The position numbers and the translations under genes are program-made. DNA of 10,327 bases from Oscillospiraceae bacterium (lineage in GTDB: Bacteria > Bacillota > Clostridia > Oscillospirales > QAMX01), in NCBI GenBank assembly GCA_902772625.1, contig CACYBP010000237.1, positions 1 through 10,327 of the forward strand. The letters run 5' to 3'. Positions 6,208-10,327 of this stretch are shown piece by piece; position 1 is the stretch's first letter; each line of letters starts with the position of its first letter. Below the pieces are notes generated by a model. The model did not search any database. It worked only from the letters and a program-made list of their open reading frames with translations, and was not told the origin of the DNA.

Positions 6208-6273
6208 AAAGCCAGTCCCTGCGGAAGGCAAAGGGGGATAACGACCTGCCTTCCGGACGAAAAACGCAGTTTT

Positions 6274-6305
6274 GTCCCCGGCAGGAGATGCCGGGGACTT
6301 TTTTT
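6274..6305 (+). terminator. Strong intrinsic terminator inside the exporter leader
   Basis: GTCCCCGGCA (6274-6283) and TGCCGGGGAC (6289-6298) form a perfect 10-bp stem with a five-base GGAGA loop, followed directly by seven T's (6299-6305). It lies between the promoter at 6032-6060 and the first ABC start at 6360. No promoter-like sequence stands out between 6306 and 6345, so it must be read through for exporter expression. Confidence 0.9.
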
Positions 6306-6359
6306 GCTGATAAAGATCGAAAAAGACGATCCCGGTTTCCAAAGAAAGGAGAGTTCGCT

Positions 6360-8189
6360 ATGAACCGTTCAAAAGGCAGCCTCAGGCGCATATGGTTCTT
6401 CATGAAAGGACAGAGGCTTGCTTATATCGGCGCCATCATTCTGGTGATCGTGAACGTGGGGCTTCAGTACGTGGGCCCGCTGATCACCTCCTGGACCATC
6501 GACCGGATCATCACCGGGGGCGACATGGCGGTACCGGGATTCGTGGAAAGCTTCGTAAAGAGCATCGGCGGGCGGGAGACCGTGGCCTCCAACCTGTGGA
6601 TCTGCGCGCTGGCCCTGGTGCTGATCACCGCCCTGCGCGGCGTGGGAAGCTTTCTGCAGTCCAAGCTTCTCACCACCGCCTCGGAGCACACGGTGAGAAG
6701 GATCAAGGATTCGCTCTATTCCCACATCCAGGATCTGCCCTTTGATTATCACGTCAAGGCCGAGACCGGCGACCTGATCCAGAGATGTACGACAGACGTG
6801 GAGACCGTGCGCCGGTTCATCTCGGGACAGCTGGTGGAGCTATGCCGCGGGATCTTCATGCTTCTGGTGGCGCTTTTTATTCTGGGAAGAGTCAGCATGA
6901 CCCTGACCCTTCTCTCGCTGGTCCTGATGCCCTTCGCGATCCTCTTCTCCTGGGGCTTCCACAAGAGCGTGTCCAAGCAGTTCAAGATCGTGGACGAGGC
7001 CGACGGCGCCATGTCCACGGTGCTGCAGGAAAACCTCACCGGCGTGCGCGTGGTGCGCGCCTTCGGAAGACAGGAGTTTGAACGGACGAAGTTCTTTTCG
7101 GCCATCGAAAAGCTTTTCACCTCGGCCCACAGGCTCAACAACATGTTCGCCTTCTTCTGGAGTTTTTCGGACTTCACCGCCGTGGCCCAGCAGGGCGTGA
7201 CCCTGTTCGGCGCCATGTACTACGTGATCGAAAAGGGCATGTCCTACGGCAACTTCCTGCTCTTCAACTCCTACGTGGGCATGCTGATCTGGCCGCTGCG
7301 CCAGCTGGGGCGCGTGCTTTCGGACGCGGCGAAGATGTCCATCGCCATGGGGCGGATCGACGAGGTGCTCTATGAAAAGAGCGAATTCGCCGACGAGACC
7401 CCGGAAAACACGAAAAAGCCCCCGATCCGCCGGGATATCGATTTTTCCCACGTTTCCTTCTCCTACGACAGCCTCGAGGTGCTCAAGGACGTCTCCTTCC
7501 ACGTGAAGGCGGGGGACACCGTGGCGATCCTCGGCCCCACCGGCAGCGGGAAATCCACCCTGGTGCACCTCCTGCAGCGGCTTTACGACGTGCGGGAGGG
7601 AAAAATCACCATCGGCGGCGTGGATATCCGCTCGATCGACCGGCACTATCTCAGAAGCCGCGTGGGCATCGTCCTGCAGGAGCCCTTCCTTTATTCCCGC
7701 TCCATTGAGGAAAACATCGCCATCACCGGGGATTCCCCCGATCCCGAAAAGGTGCGGGAGGTCGCCCGCGCCGCCGCGGTCCACGACGTGATCGAGTCCT
7801 TCGAAGAGGGTTACGACACGGTGGTGGGCGAACGCGGCGTGACCCTGTCGGGCGGACAGAAGCAGCGGGTGGCCATCGCCCGCACCCTGATGAAGGACAA
7901 CGATATCCTGATCTTCGACGATTCGCTCTCGGCGGTGGACACCGAGACCGACGCGAAGATCCGCAAGGAGCTTGAGGAGCGCTCGTCCGACGTCACCACG
8001 TTTATCATTTCCCACCGGATCAGCACCCTTTCCTCGGCCGACCAGATCCTGGTCCTGGAGGACGGGCGGATCACCGAAAACGGCACCCACGAGGAGCTGA
8101 TCGCCCGGGAAGGCATGTACAAGCGCATCTACGAGATCCAGAACGCGGTGGAGACCGCCGAAAGAGAGGAGGGAACCATCGATGCCTAA
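6360..8189 (+). CDS. ABC exporter half-transporter, degenerate-site subunit (BmrC/TM287-like)
   Basis: Predicted half of a heterodimeric multidrug or lipid exporter in the cytoplasmic membrane. The 609 residues comprise an N-terminal six-helix ABC exporter membrane domain (about 15-335) and an NBD (about 358-590). The NBD has Walker A GPTGSGKST 392-400, Q-loop Gln440, canonical signature LSGGQ 496-500, Walker B ILIFD 516-520 and H-loop His552. Asp521 stands where the catalytic Glu is expected, so this Walker site should hydrolyse ATP poorly; its intact signature completes the partner's active site. ATG 6360 has AAAGGAG 8 nt upstream. The in-frame ATG 6288 is rejected because it lies in the leader terminator. 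The 3' end overlaps the next gene by 8 nt. Regulation is probably through the attenuator upstream. The substrate cannot be read from sequence; drug export is inferred from the family. Confidence 0.93.
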   Translation: MNRSKGSLRRIWFFMKGQRLAYIGAIILVIVNVGLQYVGPLITSWTIDRIITGGDMAVPGFVESFVKSIGGRETVASNLWICALALVLITALRGVGSFLQSKLLTTASEHTVRRIKDSLYSHIQDLPFDYHVKAETGDLIQRCTTDVETVRRFISGQLVELCRGIFMLLVALFILGRVSMTLTLLSLVLMPFAILFSWGFHKSVSKQFKIVDEADGAMSTVLQENLTGVRVVRAFGRQEFERTKFFSAIEKLFTSAHRLNNMFAFFWSFSDFTAVAQQGVTLFGAMYYVIEKGMSYGNFLLFNSYVGMLIWPLRQLGRVLSDAAKMSIAMGRIDEVLYEKSEFADETPENTKKPPIRRDIDFSHVSFSYDSLEVLKDVSFHVKAGDTVAILGPTGSGKSTLVHLLQRLYDVREGKITIGGVDIRSIDRHYLRSRVGIVLQEPFLYSRSIEENIAITGDSPDPEKVREVARAAAVHDVIESFEEGYDTVVGERGVTLSGGQKQRVAIARTLMKDNDILIFDDSLSAVDTETDAKIRKELEERSSDVTTFIISHRISTLSSADQILVLEDGRITENGTHEELIAREGMYKRIYEIQNAVETAEREEGTIDA

Positions 8190-10080
8190 GATCAAGGAAG
8201 AGGAATTTACCGACAAGAAAGTAGATATCCGGATGTGGGGCAAGATCCTCCGCTACGCCCGTCCCTTCTACAAGTACATCGCGGCGGTGTTCCTGTTTAT
8301 GAGCCTTTCCTCCTTATGCGACGTGGTGAACCCCCTGATCATGTCGCATCTGATCGACCACAATCTGGTCCCCCGGTCCTGGGAGGGCGCGCCGCTCTAT
8401 ATCGGGCTTTACGCCTTCGTGACGATCTTCCAGATCGGCACCACCTACGGCTTCATCCGCTCGGCCAACGCGGTGGAGCTGAACCTGACCACCCGGATCC
8501 GGAAGCTGGCCTTTGAAAAGCTCCAGACCCTGTCTTTCTCCTATTACGACAAGACCCCGGTGGGCTATATCATGTCCCGGCTCACCAGCGACGCGCAGAG
8601 GCTTTCGGACACCATCGCCTGGTCCTGCGTGGATATCTTCTGGAGCGTGGTGTTCATGCTGATCGCGGCGGGAGTGATGCTGGTCTCCAACTGGCAGCTC
8701 GCCCTGCTCCTGATCGCCACCACCCCCTTCATCGCGGTGATCAGCTATTTCTTCCAGAAGGTGATCCTGAAAAACCACCGTCTGGTCAGAAGCGCCAACT
8801 CCCAGATCACCGGCGCCTTCAACGAGGGCGTCATGGGCGCGAAGACCACCAAGACCCTGGTCCGGGAGGAGGCCAACAACAAGGAGTTTTACGGCCTGAC
8901 CCGGAACATGCAGACCTACAGCGTCCGCGCTGCGGTGTTCTCCGCGGTCTACTGGCCCATCATCATGACCATCGGCAGCATCGGTACCGGCATGATCCTG
9001 TGGGTGGGCGGCACCGGCGTGATCGGGAACCTGATCACGCTGGGCGAATTCAGTTTCTTCATGACCCTGGGCGGATATTTCTTCGAGCCCATCAACAACC
9101 TCGCCCGGATCTTCGCCGAGGTGCAGTCGGCCCAGGCCGCGGTGGAACGGGTCATCACCCTGATGGACACGAAGCCGGACATCGTCGATCCCCCCGCGGT
9201 GACCGAGGTCTACGGCGACGAATTCCGGGGGAAGACCGAAAACTGGCCGGCCCTTTCGGGCGACGTGGCCTTCCGTGACGTGACCTTCCGGTATAAGGAC
9301 GGGCAGACGGTGCTGCGCCACTTCAACCTTGAGGTGAAGCGGGGCGAAAAGATCGCCCTGGTGGGCGAGACCGGCAGCGGAAAGTCCACCATCGTCAACC
9401 TGATCTGCCGCTTCTACGAGCCCACCGAGGGAAGGATCGAGATCGACGGGGTCGATTACCGGGAGAGAAGCCAGCTCTGGCTCCACTCCAATCTGGGCTA
9501 CGTGCTCCAGTCGCCGCAGCTTTTCTCGGGCACCATCCGGGAAAACATCCGCTACGGCCGCCTCGACGCCACCGACGAAGAGGTGGAGGAGGTGGCGCGC
9601 ATGGTGGACGCCGACGGGTTTATCTCGAAGCTGGAAAAGGGCTACGACACCCAGGTGGGCGAGGGCGGCGGACGCCTTTCCACCGGGGAAAAGCAGCTGA
9701 TCTCCTTCGCCCGGGCGATCCTGGCGGATCCCGCGATCTTCGTCCTGGACGAGGCGACCTCCTCGATCGACACCGAGACCGAGGCCATGATCCAGCGCGC
9801 CATCGAAAAGGTCCTGGCCGGGCGCACCAGCTTCATCATCGCCCACCGCCTTTCCACCATCCGGTTCTGCGACCGGATCCTGGTGATCGACAAGGGCGAG
9901 GTGGTGGAGGAGGGAAGCCACAGAGAGCTGATGGAAAAGCGAGGCCGCTACTATTCGCTTTACACCACCCAGTTCAGAAACGAGCGCGAGGCCGAGGGCC
10001 TTTCGGCCCTGGGCATCCTTGAAAAGACCGAAGAGGAAGAGGAGACCGGCAAAGAGTCCTACGCCGAGCCTGAGGAATAA
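8182..10080 (+). CDS. ABC exporter half-transporter, catalytic-site subunit (BmrD/TM288-like)
   Basis: The second half of the heterodimeric exporter, 632 residues. A membrane domain (about 20-325) is followed by an NBD (about 358-600). The NBD has Walker A GETGSGKST 395-403, Q-loop Gln443, Walker B IFVLD 519-523 with normal catalytic Glu524, and H-loop His555. Its signature is LSTGE (499-503) instead of LSGGQ. That signature faces the first subunit's Asp521 site, so both defects fall in one ATP site, as in TM287/288. An N-terminal extension of about 20 residues (KIKEEEFTDKK) and an acidic C-terminal tail after about 600 (EKTEEEEETGKE) are typical low-conservation ends. ATG 8182 has GAGGAGGG 8 nt upstream and overlaps the previous stop, giving coupled, equal synthesis. 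The operon ends at the terminator 14 nt downstream. Confidence 0.93.
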   Translation: MPKIKEEEFTDKKVDIRMWGKILRYARPFYKYIAAVFLFMSLSSLCDVVNPLIMSHLIDHNLVPRSWEGAPLYIGLYAFVTIFQIGTTYGFIRSANAVELNLTTRIRKLAFEKLQTLSFSYYDKTPVGYIMSRLTSDAQRLSDTIAWSCVDIFWSVVFMLIAAGVMLVSNWQLALLLIATTPFIAVISYFFQKVILKNHRLVRSANSQITGAFNEGVMGAKTTKTLVREEANNKEFYGLTRNMQTYSVRAAVFSAVYWPIIMTIGSIGTGMILWVGGTGVIGNLITLGEFSFFMTLGGYFFEPINNLARIFAEVQSAQAAVERVITLMDTKPDIVDPPAVTEVYGDEFRGKTENWPALSGDVAFRDVTFRYKDGQTVLRHFNLEVKRGEKIALVGETGSGKSTIVNLICRFYEPTEGRIEIDGVDYRERSQLWLHSNLGYVLQSPQLFSGTIRENIRYGRLDATDEEVEEVARMVDADGFISKLEKGYDTQVGEGGGRLSTGEKQLISFARAILADPAIFVLDEATSSIDTETEAMIQRAIEKVLAGRTSFIIAHRLSTIRFCDRILVIDKGEVVEEGSHRELMEKRGRYYSLYTTQFRNEREAEGLSALGILEKTEEEEETGKESYAEPEE

Positions 10081-10093
10081 CGCCTTTTCCCGT

Positions 10094-10138
10094 CCGGAGA
10101 GCCGCCCCCCCTGGGGGAAGACGGCTCTCCGGCTTTTT
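10094..10138 (+). terminator. Intrinsic terminator of the ABC exporter operon
   Basis: CCGGAGAGCCG (10094-10104) and CGGCTCTCCGG (10122-10132) form a perfect 11-bp stem. The loop contains a run of seven C's and five G's that can pair with each other and lengthen the hairpin. A five-T tract follows (10134-10138). It starts 14 nt after the stop of the second ABC gene. Confidence 0.92.
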
Positions 10139-10198
10139 ATACCCGAAAAATGAGGGCGGGAAGAGGGAAATTTCGTCTGGTTTTTTCGTGAAAGCATC

Positions 10199-10237
10199 TC
10201 GACAAAAGGACTTGGATTTGCTAATATAATATATAAT
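10199..10237 (+). promoter_or_regulatory. AT-rich promoter region for the gene at the right edge
   Basis: TCGACA (10199-10204), 17 nt, then TAATAT (10222-10227) is the best-spaced pair. Perfect TATAAT hexamers at 10225-10230 and 10232-10237 overlap it, but with poor spacing to any -35. The stretch 10219-10244 is almost pure A/T, unlike the surrounding GC-rich sequence. The rest of the 173 nt from 10139 to 10311 holds no other clear signal. Confidence 0.6.
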
Positions 10238-10311
10238 AATAAGTTATGCGAATCCCGCGCCGCCGCCGCGTTCCGGTTCCGGCCGCCCGATAGAGAAAGG
10301 AACCTTTTCCC

Positions 10312-10327
10312 ATGGCTGAAAGAAGAA
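10312..10327 (+). CDS. Start of an unidentified gene, cut by window edge
   Basis: ATG 10312 begins MAERR and runs off the window after five codons. AAAGGAA (10296-10302) lies about 9 nt upstream, and a promoter region and an upstream terminator separate it from the ABC operon. Five residues are too few to name a product. Confidence 0.55.

Larger units (their letters stand above)
6067..6305 (+). promoter_or_regulatory. Leader region with probable transcription attenuator (bmrB-like)
   Basis: This fills the 367-nt gap before the exporter genes. After a small hairpin (TCGGGC 6068-6073 with GCCCGA 6080-6085) comes a 31-codon ORF (6112-6207). Hairpin 1 pairs GGACTG (6201-6206) with CAGTCC (6213-6218) and contains the ORF stop codon. 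Hairpin 2 pairs CGGAAGGCA (6222-6230) with TGCCTTCCG (6247-6255). The terminator follows at 6274-6305. CCTGCC (6245-6250), in the hairpin 2 loop and right arm, is also complementary to GGCAGG (6280-6285), in the terminator left arm and loop, and could act as an antiterminator. The layout is what ribosome-dependent attenuation needs, and the genes downstream are the type controlled this way in B. subtilis. Elements are seen; the mechanism is inferred. A ligand-binding riboswitch is the alternative. Confidence 0.6.

Noticed and set aside
6288..6359. ATG at 6288 as the start of the first ABC subunit
   Set aside because: It lies in the loop and right arm of the leader terminator, has AGGAG directly abutting the ATG, and adds 24 residues unlike the family. 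ATG 6360 has AAAGGAG at 8 nt.
10105..10117. Run of seven C's followed by five G's as a phase-variable tract
   Set aside because: It lies in the terminator loop outside any coding sequence and is better explained as the inner part of that hairpin.
8314..10197. A 627-codon minus-strand open frame opposite the second ABC gene
   Set aside because: It is a complementary-strand shadow rich in Gly, His and Asp, with no domain and no ribosome binding site. It also runs through the strong terminator at 10094-10138.
1..10327. CRISPR arrays, insertion sequences, tRNA genes, integration sites
   Set aside because: I read both strands for regularly spaced direct repeats, transposase motifs, terminal inverted repeats and cloverleaf-like segments and saw none that could be supported.

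Overview
The window reads as a chromosomal segment of a high-G+C member of the Bacillota, most likely a clostridial lineage. The evidence is AAAGGAG-type ribosome binding sites before almost every gene, sigma-A-like promoters, short intergenic gaps, GTG and TTG starts, a cysE-cysS pair and a cysteine desulfurase-thiI pair without a rhodanese domain. The genus cannot be fixed from the sequence. No insertion sequence, phage gene, CRISPR array, tRNA or rRNA was seen.

Minus strand, 1-5144: one tightly packed operon transcribed right to left from a strong promoter (TTTACA, 17 nt, TATAAT; 5116-5144). Its order is cysteine desulfurase (TTG start, 5004), thiI, cinA, cysE, cysS (cut by the left edge). 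Gaps are 8 to 35 nt, with one 17-nt overlap. The theme is cysteine and sulfur: CysE starts cysteine synthesis, CysS charges tRNA with cysteine, and the desulfurase hands cysteine sulfur to ThiI for tRNA 4-thiouridine and thiamine thiazole. CinA is the outlier. The roughly 105-nt leader is highly structured and may hold a weak attenuator.

Plus strand, 5188-5992: a divergently transcribed, single-gene unit for a NodB/CE4-type deacetylase with no signal peptide. It has its own promoter and a GC-rich hairpin just before its ribosome binding site.

Plus strand, 6024-10138: a two-gene operon for a heterodimeric ABC exporter. The first subunit has Asp in place of the catalytic Glu. The second has a normal catalytic Glu but an altered signature motif. 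This is the asymmetry of the BmrCD, TM287/288 and LmrCD type of exporter. A 300-nt leader precedes the pair. It holds a promoter (TTGACA with extended -10), a 31-codon ORF with a strong ribosome binding site, two hairpins (the first containing the ORF's stop codon) and a perfect 10-bp intrinsic terminator with seven T's, about 55 nt before the first ABC start. This matches the logic of the Bacillus subtilis bmrB-bmrCD leader, where translation of a small peptide controls transcription attenuation in response to ribosome-targeting drugs. It is the most interesting item in the window. A strong terminator closes the operon at 10138.

Right edge, 10199-10327: an AT-rich promoter region and the first five codons of another plus-strand gene of unknown identity.
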